Shown in pieces: positions 24,919 through 33,923 of a stretch of 64,000 nucleotides of DNA; the stretch's first letter is position 1; each line of letters begins with the position of its first letter. This DNA comes from Rhizobium sp. RM (GTDB lineage Bacteria > Pseudomonadota > Alphaproteobacteria > Rhizobiales > Rhizobiaceae), in contig NZ_JACAWV010000020.1 in NCBI RefSeq assembly GCF_013390595.1, forward strand, positions 124,001-188,000, given 5' to 3'. A program made the translations under genes and the position numbers. The notes under the pieces are model-generated. The model was not told the DNA's origin. It saw nothing but the letters and a program-made list of their open reading frames with translations, and searched no databases.

Positions 24919-25707
24919 TCACAATGCCTTGCGCAAACCGATCAGCCGTTCAACAGCCACGACCACGGCTACGGAAATCAGGATGAGAATGACCGAAAGT
25001 GCTGCAATCTGCGGATCGGTCGAGTATTCGAGGTAGTGATAAATCTCCGTCGGCAACGTTGAAGATTTGACCGACACGATGAAGAGAGAAATTGTCGCTT
25101 CGTCGAAAGAGATGAGGAAGGCGATGACCGCACCTGCAATCAGGCCAGGTCTGACCAATGGCAGTGTGATGCGCCAGAGCACCATTGCGGGTGAGGCACC
25201 ATGGACCAGTGCCGCTTCTTCTATGCGGCGATCAACTGCCATCAGGCTCATGCTGATCGTACGCACAGTATAGGGTGTGGTAATGCCGAGATGGGCAAGG
25301 AAAATGCCGGTATAGCTGTCGAGCAGACCGAGCGGTCCCAGCACAAGCATAACGCCGACGGCCAGCACGATGTGTGGGACGAGGAAGGGCGCAAGGATCA
25401 GGAAGTTGATAGCGCCCTTGCCCTTGAAGTCGTAACGCGACAACGCAAGCGATAGAAGAAGCCCGGCGAAGATCGAAACAAAACCGACCAGTAGACCAAT
25501 GCCGAGGCTTCGCCAGAAGGCGGCGATAAATTTGGCGTTGGCAAATACCTTCGCATAGGAGCCGAAAGATAGGCTCTCTGGCGGAAATGCCAGATATTGC
25601 CTTGTATCAAAGGAAATGACGAGAACGACGATGATCGGCGCCAGCAGGAAGAGGTAGAGCAGCGCGATCGTCAGGCCGAATGTGAGACGTCCGAGTTTGG
25701 CGTTCAT
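24919..25707 (-). CDS. ABC transporter permease (PotC-like)
   Basis: 262-aa membrane protein with six predicted helices and the EAA loop EEAALVHGASPAMVLWRITL of polyamine/opine-type importers. I prefer the ATG at 25707 (GAGG upstream); a GTG at 25719 would overlap the preceding stop. It pairs with the PotB-like permease directly upstream. Confidence 0.9.
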   Translation of the reverse strand: MNAKLGRLTFGLTIALLYLFLLAPIIVVLVISFDTRQYLAFPPESLSFGSYAKVFANAKFIAAFWRSLGIGLLVGFVSIFAGLLLSLALSRYDFKGKGAINFLILAPFLVPHIVLAVGVMLVLGPLGLLDSYTGIFLAHLGITTPYTVRTISMSLMAVDRRIEEAALVHGASPAMVLWRITLPLVRPGLIAGAVIAFLISFDEATISLFIVSVKSSTLPTEIYHYLEYSTDPQIAALSVILILISVAVVVAVERLIGLRKAL

Positions 25708-25715
25708 GGACGGCC

Positions 25716-26585
25716 TCACGTTTCAAGCGCGCGCATCGCGCGCTGGTAAATCAGGATCACGCTGCCGAAGAGGACGAGGAGCAACACAGAAAGTGCCGCT
25801 GCCAATGGCCAGTTCAGGGTGACTGTCGCCTCATTAAATACTTCCGTACCGATGACGAACACACGGCCACCGCCCATCAGGCGCGGCGTGACGAAGGATG
25901 AAATTGCCAGCACGAAAACCAGCAATGCTGCGGTGAGGACCCCCGGTAGCGACAGGGGCAGGATGATGCGCGTGAAAACGCGAAAACGGTTTGCCCCGAG
26001 CATTGCGGCTGCTTCTTCCAGCTGGGCGTTGAGGCGGCCAAAGCCACTCAACATTGCGAGAATGGCGTAGGGCATCAGAATTTCGATCAGTGCTACCGTC
26101 GCGCCGAAATAATTATTGGTCAGCCTGATGACACCATCCGTCAAGCCGGCAGATTGCAGTGTTGTATTGATAACGCCGCGGTCACCCAGGATGACCATCC
26201 AGCCATAGGTACGGACGACGGAAGAGGTCAACAGAGGCGCGACCGCCAGCGCTGTCAAAACGCCGCGCCAGCGGCTCTTCGTGCGGGCAAGAAACAAAGC
26301 AATCGGATAGGAAAGCACAACCGCGAAAAACGCGACATTCACGCCAAGATAGAGCGTGTTCCAGGCGAGTTTCCAATAGAACGGATCGAATAGAACGGTG
26401 CGGTAAGATTCAAGCGTCCAGTCGCCACCTTTCAGTGCTGCGACGGCGGATGAGGCGAATGACGCGCGCACAAGCCAAAACAGTGGCAACAGAAATGTTG
26501 TCAGCAGGGCGAGAAGCCCGGGCAACAGCAGAAGCAGGAGAACACCGCGAGAACCGCCACCGGAGGAATGGCCGGGAACCGCCAT
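25716..26585 (-). CDS. ABC transporter permease (PotB-like)
   Basis: 289-aa membrane protein: an N-terminal hydrophobic helix after a Gly/Ser-rich start, five further helices and the EAA loop EEAAAMLGANRFRVFTRIIL. Its start overlaps the ATPase stop by 1 nt (TAATG). Family: spermidine/putrescine and related compounds. Confidence 0.9.
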   Translation of the reverse strand: MAVPGHSSGGGSRGVLLLLLLPGLLALLTTFLLPLFWLVRASFASSAVAALKGGDWTLESYRTVLFDPFYWKLAWNTLYLGVNVAFFAVVLSYPIALFLARTKSRWRGVLTALAVAPLLTSSVVRTYGWMVILGDRGVINTTLQSAGLTDGVIRLTNNYFGATVALIEILMPYAILAMLSGFGRLNAQLEEAAAMLGANRFRVFTRIILPLSLPGVLTAALLVFVLAISSFVTPRLMGGGRVFVIGTEVFNEATVTLNWPLAAALSVLLLVLFGSVILIYQRAMRALET

Positions 26586-27640
26586 TACGCGGCCTCCCCG
26601 ACAAGCGTCACATCGTCGGGCGCGACCGAGAGGGTGACGTGGTCACCCTTCATCGGCAAAGTCGCGGCATGGGTTGGAAGATCGGCTTGAAGGCGATGAT
26701 CCCCCGCTTTCACAGAAATCGTCAGCATCTGGCCGCGATAAACGACGTGATCGACGATGCCTGAAAACGAATTGACGCCTTCACCCAGCACAAAGCGATG
26801 CGGACGCACGAGGAAACGCGCAGTTTCGCCAACGGAGGCTTTGCCCGAAAAATGAAGCGGACCGAGGCCTGAAATTTCTGCGTGACCCGGTGCCGTTACG
26901 GTTCCAGCCAGGAAGGAACCGGCACCGATGAAGGACGCCACAAATTCCGTACGTGGGCGGTCGAAGATCTCGCGTGGCGTACCGATCTGTTCCAGCCGTC
27001 CCTCGGACATCACGGCAAGTCTGTCGGCCATCGAAAGCGCTTCATCCTGATCGTGGGTCACGAAAATGCTTGTGACGCCTGTGCGGTTCTGGATATCGCG
27101 AATTTCATCGCGCATCTCGTCCCGCAACTTGGCGTCGAGATTGGAAAGCGGTTCATCGAAAAGGAGGAGGGCGGGTTCGATGACAAGTGATCGGGCAATT
27201 GCCGCACGTTGCTGTTGTCCGCCGGAAAGCTGCGACACGCGTCGTTCGCCATAGCCAGACAGTTTCACGAGATCGAGGGCTTTAAGCACCCGCTCGGTTC
27301 TCTCCGGCTTGGCGATGCCGCGCATTTCCAGACCAAAGGAGATGTTTTCGGCAACGGTCATATGCGGAAAAAGGGCATAGGCCTGAAAGACCATGCCCAT
27401 GTTGCGCTTGTAAACCGGGGTAGCCGAGATGTCGCGACCATCGAGACGGATCTCGCCCAAGGTTACGGGAATGAGACCTGCGATCATGCGCAGGATCGTC
27501 GTCTTTCCACAGCCCGAAGGGCCGAGCAGCGCCAGCATTTCCCCGCGCGGCAGGGAAAGGCTGACGTGATCGACGGAGGGCTTGAGGGCGCCCGGATAGG
27601 TCTTCACGAGATTGTCGATCTCGAGGTGGTGATCGGCCAT
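26585..27640 (-). CDS. ABC transporter ATPase (PotA-like)
   Basis: 351-aa ATPase with Walker A GPSGCGKTT, signature LSGGQQQRAAIARSL, Walker B LLLFDEPLSNLD, H-loop VTHDQDEAL and a C-terminal TOBE/OB domain (about 270-350). I start it at the ATG at 27640, just before the ABC domain; the open frame runs 21 codons further back into the intergenic gap without support. It follows the binding-protein gene after 20 nt. Confidence 0.9.
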   Translation of the reverse strand: MADHHLEIDNLVKTYPGALKPSVDHVSLSLPRGEMLALLGPSGCGKTTILRMIAGLIPVTLGEIRLDGRDISATPVYKRNMGMVFQAYALFPHMTVAENISFGLEMRGIAKPERTERVLKALDLVKLSGYGERRVSQLSGGQQQRAAIARSLVIEPALLLFDEPLSNLDAKLRDEMRDEIRDIQNRTGVTSIFVTHDQDEALSMADRLAVMSEGRLEQIGTPREIFDRPRTEFVASFIGAGSFLAGTVTAPGHAEISGLGPLHFSGKASVGETARFLVRPHRFVLGEGVNSFSGIVDHVVYRGQMLTISVKAGDHRLQADLPTHAATLPMKGDHVTLSVAPDDVTLVGEAA

Positions 27641-27660
27641 GGCGTCCTTTGCCTCTATTC

Positions 27661-28734
27661 TCAGTTTGCCGCGATAACCTCGCGGTTGATCCGCTGAATC
27701 CATGCCGAGTATTTTTCCGACACGAAGTTCCAGTCCAGCGAAGACTGTGCGGCTTGTGCTTCCTTGCTGCCATAGATACGGGCAGCAACCGGTTCCGTCA
27801 GCGAAACCTTGGTGTTAACAGGACCGTAGAAGCTCTTCTCGGCGAAAGTCGCCTGTGCTTCCGGGCTTAGTGCGTAGTTCACGAAGAGTTCCGCGGCTTC
27901 CTTGTTCTTGGAACCCTCGACGAGACCAATGGTATTCGTCTGGCCGATTGAGCCTTCCTTTGGAAGCGCCACACCGATCTTGCCGCCCTGCGTATCATGC
28001 AGGTACTGGGCGCGACCGTTCCAGCAGATGGAAAGATCGACTTCACCGCTTTGTACCACCGCATAGCAATCGGGAGCCGGTTCGAACGTTGAAACGCTTG
28101 GTGCGATTTCGTTCAGGAGTTCGATCCCCGGATCGATCGAGTTCTTGTAATCGCCGCCCTTCAGTTTGGTCAGGATCGGCAACAGGATGACACCGCGTGT
28201 GTCGGAAAGCTTGGCGGCAATCTTGCCCTTGTATTGGGGATCGGTCAGATCGTTCCAGCTTGTGGGCGGGGTTTTGACGCTGTCGGTGTTGTAGAGAATA
28301 GCCAGGTTGTCTTGCGAGAAGGCGACGGCGCGGTCACCGTCGATCCGTGCCCATTCTGGCTGATCGGCAAGATTGGTCACCTTGGCGGCATCAAGCTTGG
28401 TGAACAGTTCTTCCTTGTTGGCCTTGATAGCAACCGAAACGTCGATCAGCGCGACATCGACCTTCGGGTCGGCGCGTTGGAGGGTAAGGAGCGCCAGTGT
28501 CTCGGCAGAGTTCTTGCTCTGCTGATACGTGACTTCAATGCCCGGATATTTGGCCTTGAAGGCGTCGATCACGAACTTCTGGTAGTTATCCGCAAACACG
28601 CCTGAGAACCCGACGACGTTGACGGTGCCTTTGGTCGCGTCCTGCGCGAAGACAGAGCCAGAAAGCGAGGCGATACCGGCAGCAACGATGCCGGCGAAGG
28701 TCGCGGCCTTGCGGCCCTTGATAGCATTTTTCAT
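27661..28734 (-). CDS. Periplasmic substrate-binding protein (PotD/SBP_bac family)
   Basis: 357-aa protein with a signal peptide of about 30 residues ending VFA-Q. The fold is type II periplasmic binding (VNVVGFSGVFADNYQKFV at the start of the mature protein; SWNDLTDPQYKGKIA in the middle), as in polyamine, opine and thiamine binders. The ligand is probably a small cationic or amide-containing compound, judging only from the family. Confidence 0.88.
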   Translation of the reverse strand: MKNAIKGRKAATFAGIVAAGIASLSGSVFAQDATKGTVNVVGFSGVFADNYQKFVIDAFKAKYPGIEVTYQQSKNSAETLALLTLQRADPKVDVALIDVSVAIKANKEELFTKLDAAKVTNLADQPEWARIDGDRAVAFSQDNLAILYNTDSVKTPPTSWNDLTDPQYKGKIAAKLSDTRGVILLPILTKLKGGDYKNSIDPGIELLNEIAPSVSTFEPAPDCYAVVQSGEVDLSICWNGRAQYLHDTQGGKIGVALPKEGSIGQTNTIGLVEGSKNKEAAELFVNYALSPEAQATFAEKSFYGPVNTKVSLTEPVAARIYGSKEAQAAQSSLDWNFVSEKYSAWIQRINREVIAAN

Positions 28735-28763
28735 GTCAATTGCCTCCGATTGATAAAGTCTTG

Positions 28764-29765
28764 TCAGTTTGTCGGCCGCCAGGCGGCATCAAGTACGCGT
28801 AGCCAGTTCTGCCCCAGGAGTTTGAGAACCAGAGCTTCGCTCCAGCCGCGCGCGAGCATGCGGGACGTTAGGTTCGGAACGTCGCCAATTCGTTCGATGC
28901 CCTGCGGTTTGGAAATCTTCACCGTTGCAAATTCAGTCAGGGTGCGGGCTGTTCCCTTGTCCTTGTTCGCCCAGATCTGCCAAGGACCAGGGCGCGGGCG
29001 TTCCTGAGAGAAGTCGGTGCCGATTCCCACGTGATCTTCCCCAACGAGGTCAATGATGTAGGCCATGGCATCAAGATAGTCTTCGACCGTTGCGTCGTTG
29101 CCGGCTGCAAGACCCGGCGCGAACAAGCTGACGCCGATGATTCCGCCCTTTTCGGCGCATGCCTTGAACAATTCGTCCGGCTTGTTGCGCTTCACGTCAC
29201 GCAACGCGCGGGGCAACACATGCGAGATACAGACAGGTGACTTGGATCGCTCGATCACATCTGCCGTCGTCCTGTCACCCACATGGCTGAGGTCGCAAAG
29301 CACACCAACGCGGTTCATTTCCGAGAGCACTTCGCGCCCAAAACCGGTCAGGCCGCTATCGTTCTCTTCCAGGTATCCCGCTCCGGAATAGTTCTGGGTA
29401 TTATAGGTCAACTGCATGATGCCGACGCCGAGATCCTTGAAAATCTCGACATAATCCAGCTTGTCTTCGAGCGGCGAAGTATTCTGCCAGCCGATGATGA
29501 TACCTGTCTTGTTTTCTTCCTTGGCGGCGTGGATATCGGCAACAGTACGCACTGGTCGGATAATATCATCGTTTTCGCGCATAAAGCGCTTCCACTCGCT
29601 GACATAACCGACGCCTTCGCGGAAGTTTTCCCAGATCACGCTCGACGCGTTTACTGCGGTCAGACCGCCCTTGCGCATGTCCTCGAATATCGACCGGCTC
29701 CACTGGCAGGTCTGCAGGCCATCGATCACGATGGCTTGGTCGTGGAGTTTTTGAGCATCGGTCAT
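28764..29765 (-). CDS. M19 membrane-dipeptidase-like protein with altered first metal site
   Basis: 333-aa TIM-barrel protein of the renal dipeptidase (peptidase M19) family. The second-site ligands are present: H161 in CDLSHVG, H182 in CISHVLPR, and the Asp in GIGTDFS. The first site is altered: the usual H-x-D after DG is D15-G-L-Q-T-C20, and the bridging Glu appears to be Q94 (GWQNTSP). As I recall the family, a subgroup linked to dimethylglycine/betaine clusters in pseudomonads has a similar N-terminus, but I cannot confirm this here. The start overlaps the preceding stop (ATGA). Confidence 0.82.
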   Translation of the reverse strand: MTDAQKLHDQAIVIDGLQTCQWSRSIFEDMRKGGLTAVNASSVIWENFREGVGYVSEWKRFMRENDDIIRPVRTVADIHAAKEENKTGIIIGWQNTSPLEDKLDYVEIFKDLGVGIMQLTYNTQNYSGAGYLEENDSGLTGFGREVLSEMNRVGVLCDLSHVGDRTTADVIERSKSPVCISHVLPRALRDVKRNKPDELFKACAEKGGIIGVSLFAPGLAAGNDATVEDYLDAMAYIIDLVGEDHVGIGTDFSQERPRPGPWQIWANKDKGTARTLTEFATVKISKPQGIERIGDVPNLTSRMLARGWSEALVLKLLGQNWLRVLDAAWRPTN

Positions 29766-30406
29766 CGGAATGTCCTTACCGCAGATGGTGTCTGTTCTTG
29801 CTTGAGGGCCGCCAAGGCGCGGCCGGCGAATTCCAGTCTGTCCTGACCCCAGAACAATTCGCCGTTTACGACATATGTGGGCGTGCCGAAGATGCCGAGA
29901 CGCTCCGCCTCCGCCAGATTACCGTGCCATTCGGCAACGATGTCGTCGGGCTGAGGATCACGCACGAGCGCGGCGCCTTCGGGGCCAATAGTCGCCGTAG
30001 CAATGTCGCGCAACGTGTCGAGGTCGGCGATATCGCGTTCCTCCGCCCACAGGCCACGCTGGATTGCAAAGGAGAGGCTGATGGCATCGAGACCCGCCGT
30101 CTGTGCGGCGATGACGGTCTGTGCTGCTCGCTCTATGGTGGCACAGGGGTAGAATTTTGGTGTCAGGTTAAGGGGCATGTTGAGGTGCCGGCGCCAACGA
30201 TCGAGCTCGACAGCATGGTACCGCTGTCGCGCGTCGGGACGCGTGCGCAGCGGAATGCCGCCATTGGCCTCGATGATGCGAATTGGGCGCAAGACAACCT
30301 CCGCACCATTCGCCTTTGCGATTTTAACCGCGTGCGGCGCACCGAAATAGGCCCAAGGCGAGGAGATGCCGTAGAATATCTCCAGTTTTACAGCCGTCTC
30401 AACCAT
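29762..30406 (-). CDS. DsbA-fold 2-hydroxychromene-2-carboxylate isomerase-like protein
   Basis: 214-aa thioredoxin-fold protein of the HCCA isomerase/kappa-GST group. It has the N-terminal SSPWAYFGAP, with a Ser in place of the DsbA cysteine pair, and the cis-Pro motif FGTPTYVVNGELFWGQDRL. Characterised members isomerise ring-cleavage products with glutathione. AGGAG precedes the ATG at 30406; the frame stays open for 134 more codons, but those lie inside the monooxygenase gene. It points to an aromatic or cyclic substrate for the operon. Confidence 0.82.
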   Translation of the reverse strand: MVETAVKLEIFYGISSPWAYFGAPHAVKIAKANGAEVVLRPIRIIEANGGIPLRTRPDARQRYHAVELDRWRRHLNMPLNLTPKFYPCATIERAAQTVIAAQTAGLDAISLSFAIQRGLWAEERDIADLDTLRDIATATIGPEGAALVRDPQPDDIVAEWHGNLAEAERLGIFGTPTYVVNGELFWGQDRLEFAGRALAALKQEQTPSAVRTFR

Positions 30407-31895
30407 TTGCGGTCTCCTGTTCTTGATTTTCATCCGCGTCGAGCCATTCGTCGCCAATGATTTCCGAGACGTCGTGGCCCATGAATGTCTCGAGATGGCG
30501 GTAGCGATCTTCGACGAAGAGTGAACGGGCGATGCCTTCGGCCAGCCGCTCGGCACCGTGGCTGACGGAAGGGATGCCGCTGGTGATCTTGCCGTGAGAA
30601 GGAACCGCCGGGTATGCGAAGCAATAGATGTGTGAAATTGTCTCCGCTTCCGCAGCGCTGAGGTCAGGCTTGGGCAGAAACTCGAACGATGGCCCGAGAT
30701 AGGGATAGATACCCAGCGCCTCGTTCCGGTTATGTGCCGGTGGCTGATAGACATCGCGCCATAAAAGGACGCGGTCCTGAAGAGCCGTGAATTCGGGCCG
30801 TTGTGCAAAATTGACGTCGAATCCCGTCGCGAAAATGATGATGTCGACCGTATAGCGGCCTTTGGGGGTGCAGATTTCCACGGCGTCGTTGGTTTGCGTC
30901 AGTGCGTTTATGGGGCTGCCAAGGTGGAAAAATGCATTCTTATGGCGCGACACGCGAAGAACGCTGTGACGCGGCGGTGGAATTTGTGTGCGCTCGGCTT
31001 CTGTCATGAAGGTCCAACGATCTTCGTCCGGCAGGCCGATAAAACCGTGTGTCATGCCAAGACCGGCAACGCCTCCAAACTTCTCGACGCGGGGAATATC
31101 CTGACGCCGTATAAAGAGATCGACGCTCGCCGCACCCGCCTCTAGTGCTGATGCAGCATTATCCATGGCTGAAGCTCCGGCCCCGACGACGGCGACACGC
31201 TTTCCACGTAATGTCGAGATATCGAACACATCACCGCTATGGCGGATAAAACGGGCTGGAACGGTCGCCGCGACGTCCGGCAGTCGTGGTGCGCCAAGGC
31301 CATCCAGACCGGTGGCAAGAATGACGCGTCGCGCCAATACGCGCTGGCTTCCTGTTTCTCCACCGAAATCGAGTTCCAGCAGTCCGTCATGCCGGATTGC
31401 CAGGTTTTCGAGTGCTTGGTCATTGCTCACAGGCAGGGTCAGAACACGTCTGTACCACACCATGTATTCCATCCACATTTCACGCGGAATAAGCTGCATG
31501 GCCTCGAAGGCCTGTCCACCAAACTGGGCTTCGTACCATGCGCGGAAGGTTAGCGATGGAATACCAAGCGCCGGGCCTGCAAGTTCCTTGCGCGTACGCA
31601 GTGTTTCCATACGCGCCGACGTGATCCACGGCCCTTCCTGGCCAGCGGGAGCCTTGTCGAAAGCCCGGACATTGTTCATGCCGGTGAAAAGCAAGGCAGC
31701 AAGGGCCGTCAGGCCGCAAAGTCCCGCCCCAATCACCGCAACATCAAGAACGTGATCTTCAGCAGAGTTCGTCTCAGGAACCCACGACCGTGCCGGTCGC
31801 TCAAGCAGCTGCAATTCATAGGCAAGCCTTTCCTCAAGCGCCTTCAGCCCGAAGGATCTTTCCTGTGAACGGCTTGTCCCGTAATCGTCAATCAT
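30399..31895 (-). CDS. Flavin-containing monooxygenase/NAD(P)-binding flavoprotein
   Basis: 498-aa protein with an FAD motif VIGAGLCG (54-61), an NADPH motif VVGAGASA (236-243) and an ATG motif FATGFD in the last third. This is the layout of Baeyer-Villiger or N-hydroxylating class B monooxygenases, though the exact fingerprint of either is not clear. The first 50 residues are a helical extension rich in charged residues. It is the first gene of the operon and overlaps the isomerase-like gene by 8 nt. It would start breakdown of the imported compound by oxygen insertion. Confidence 0.85.
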   Translation of the reverse strand: MIDDYGTSRSQERSFGLKALEERLAYELQLLERPARSWVPETNSAEDHVLDVAVIGAGLCGLTALAALLFTGMNNVRAFDKAPAGQEGPWITSARMETLRTRKELAGPALGIPSLTFRAWYEAQFGGQAFEAMQLIPREMWMEYMVWYRRVLTLPVSNDQALENLAIRHDGLLELDFGGETGSQRVLARRVILATGLDGLGAPRLPDVAATVPARFIRHSGDVFDISTLRGKRVAVVGAGASAMDNAASALEAGAASVDLFIRRQDIPRVEKFGGVAGLGMTHGFIGLPDEDRWTFMTEAERTQIPPPRHSVLRVSRHKNAFFHLGSPINALTQTNDAVEICTPKGRYTVDIIIFATGFDVNFAQRPEFTALQDRVLLWRDVYQPPAHNRNEALGIYPYLGPSFEFLPKPDLSAAEAETISHIYCFAYPAVPSHGKITSGIPSVSHGAERLAEGIARSLFVEDRYRHLETFMGHDVSEIIGDEWLDADENQEQETANG

Positions 31896-32180
31896 GCTTT
31901 TTCTGCATTTATCAATGTAATGAATTCTATTTACGCATCATAAGAACCACAGAACGCCGATCCCGGGAAGCAAAAATCTTCTAATAATTGGCCGTTTCAG
32001 GCAAAAAATAAGGCGCTGAACATTTTGTGGGCACATGCCGCCCTCCATGATGATCCGCGCGGTAAGGTAGGACTTGGTCAACCACGCGCGTTGTTAACGC
32101 GCGATCAACTTAAAATATTCACTGACTGTTTTTGAGCTCGCCCTATCCTTGCGTTATTCAACTACAGGAAAAATCGCGAC
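31896..32180. promoter_or_regulatory. Divergent promoter region between the catabolic operon and the che-linked soluble protein
   Basis: 285 bp without a gene. The left part, upstream of the monooxygenase, is AT-rich. The right part has a hairpin or operator with arms CGCGCGTT (32085-32092) and AACGCGCG (32096-32103), about 80 bp before the start at 32181. Confidence 0.4.
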
Positions 32181-33911
32181 GTGAGACATCTATCAAAAGC
32201 TGAAACGCACGACCCGCAGGCCTATTTGACCGAGCGTCTGGCGCTTGCGCAGTCTCGCATCGAGCAAACATTCCTTGATGGCGGTTCGGTCCTCGTCTCA
32301 GTCATGGAAATCCTGAGCGAGCTCATCGCGATCCTGGATCGCATGACCGGCTCCATGGATGGCGATACCGCCGGTACGGCAGTGTCCAACATGCAAAAGA
32401 CGGTGGAGGAGCTCATCCGTCTTCCCGAAATGGAAAACGCACGGCAAGCAGCATTCACTGAAATGAGCACGCTTTGCAAATCCTCGAACGGCCATGTCGA
32501 CGATATCAAGGAGACTATCCGCTATTTGAAAACCTTCGCAGTCACCGTGAAGATCACGGGCGCGGGTATCTCCGAGTTTTCCGCTTTTGCCGAGGAAATA
32601 CGAGAGCGTATTCATTTCGGAGGCGATGAAGTTGCCAAATTTGCGCAATATCTCGATCTCATGGATAAGCAGCTCGCCAAAGCGCGTGATGTTTCGTCCG
32701 CTATCGGGGTGGATTTCGAAGCGACGATCCCGGAAATTGTCGGAGGGTTGAAGACCAATGCGGGTCGCATCGGTGACCAACATCGCGATATGACGGCGAT
32801 GGCATCCAAGGTGAAGTCGATTGCACAGGGCGTACAGGTCAAGATCGGATCGACACTCTCTTCGCTGCAGATCGGCGACATAACCCGCCAGCGCATCGAG
32901 CATGTGAATACAACACTGGCTCTTTTCGACGAGTATCGGCGCTCAGAGGAAGCAATGGTGCTGAGCGCTGCCGAAATGGATGCCTTAAGTGATACGGTGT
33001 TCGAGCTGGTTCGCGCGCAGATCGACGAAACAGCTGCAACCTTCCAACAGGATTGTCGCAAGATTTTTGCTGGAATCGCAAGCTTTGCCGATGATGCCGC
33101 CAACATTCTCTCTCTCCGCGATCGGCTGGTGGAAGATGCGGACAAGGACGGCGGCAGCGCGCTTCAACTGCTTGAAAGAGATATCGCCAAGGCGTGCAAT
33201 CTCGCAGGTCGCGTGCAGGAGAGTATGGTTGAAGCTAACGCGGCCGTCTCATCGGTGACCGGTACGGCGCAGGATCTCTTGCAGGGCATCGAGGTTCTAA
33301 GGTCCATCAAAACCGAAATTCACTACATGGCGCTGAACTCCAACCTGCGTTGCTCAAAGCTGGGTGACGAGGGACGTTCGGTCAATGTTGTCAGCGCTGA
33401 GCTTCGGGTCTTCGCCGACAAGCTGGAGACACCTGCAGACGCAATCGTTGGCGATCTTCGCCGGATCGAGGCGGCGATTGCCGATCTGGCTGGCGAAAAA
33501 CAGAGCTCCGCAGATCTGCGCGAACCGTTGAATGAGGCGCTTGACGCAGTCAGCCAGGCAAAGATCCAGATGGAAACCGGTCTGCGGGATCTGGCGGAAG
33601 AAGGGCAGGCGGTTTTCAGCCGTATCAGCGCCGCCGTGGTGAAGCTTGATTTTGAGAGCGAGCTTGGCAACGTTCTGGAAGAATGCAGGCAAATTGCCGG
33701 GGATATCGCTGTTACCAGCGCTCAGGATATAACGGCATTCGCAGAAAAGATCCTTCCCTTATCGTCTCGCATCTACAAGATCTATACAATGGCACAGGAG
33801 CGCGACGTCCATATGCACTACCTGCCGGTCGATCTCGCGTCCGGCCCGAAAGAGCTGATGACTACAGCCTCGGATGACGACGACGATCTGTTCGCCGACG
33901 CGCTTTTCTAG
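32181..33911 (+). CDS. Soluble chemotaxis-associated coiled-coil protein with degenerate MCP hairpin
   Basis: 576-aa, strongly helical, no membrane segment or signal peptide. Residues 370-415 line up with the receptor tip: MALNSNLRCSKLGDEG here against [16 protein letters not shown] in the neighbouring MCP, followed by VVSAELRVFADKL against [13 protein letters not shown]. The residues that contact CheA/CheW are therefore largely replaced. The acidic C-terminus ends DDDDDLFADALF. Start is a GTG at 32181 with AGGA upstream. It is convergent with the che/parA operon. A cytoplasmic scaffold or pseudo-receptor is my inference. Confidence 0.75.
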   Translation: MRHLSKAETHDPQAYLTERLALAQSRIEQTFLDGGSVLVSVMEILSELIAILDRMTGSMDGDTAGTAVSNMQKTVEELIRLPEMENARQAAFTEMSTLCKSSNGHVDDIKETIRYLKTFAVTVKITGAGISEFSAFAEEIRERIHFGGDEVAKFAQYLDLMDKQLAKARDVSSAIGVDFEATIPEIVGGLKTNAGRIGDQHRDMTAMASKVKSIAQGVQVKIGSTLSSLQIGDITRQRIEHVNTTLALFDEYRRSEEAMVLSAAEMDALSDTVFELVRAQIDETAATFQQDCRKIFAGIASFADDAANILSLRDRLVEDADKDGGSALQLLERDIAKACNLAGRVQESMVEANAAVSSVTGTAQDLLQGIEVLRSIKTEIHYMALNSNLRCSKLGDEGRSVNVVSAELRVFADKLETPADAIVGDLRRIEAAIADLAGEKQSSADLREPLNEALDAVSQAKIQMETGLRDLAEEGQAVFSRISAAVVKLDFESELGNVLEECRQIAGDIAVTSAQDITAFAEKILPLSSRIYKIYTMAQERDVHMHYLPVDLASGPKELMTTASDDDDDLFADALF

Positions 33912-33923
33912 AATTTCCTTGTT

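Noticed and set aside
30407-30808. N-terminal extension of the isomerase-like protein
   Set aside because: The extra 134 codons lie inside the monooxygenase gene and read as low-complexity Arg/Ser sequence; AGGAG before the ATG at 30406 supports the short form.
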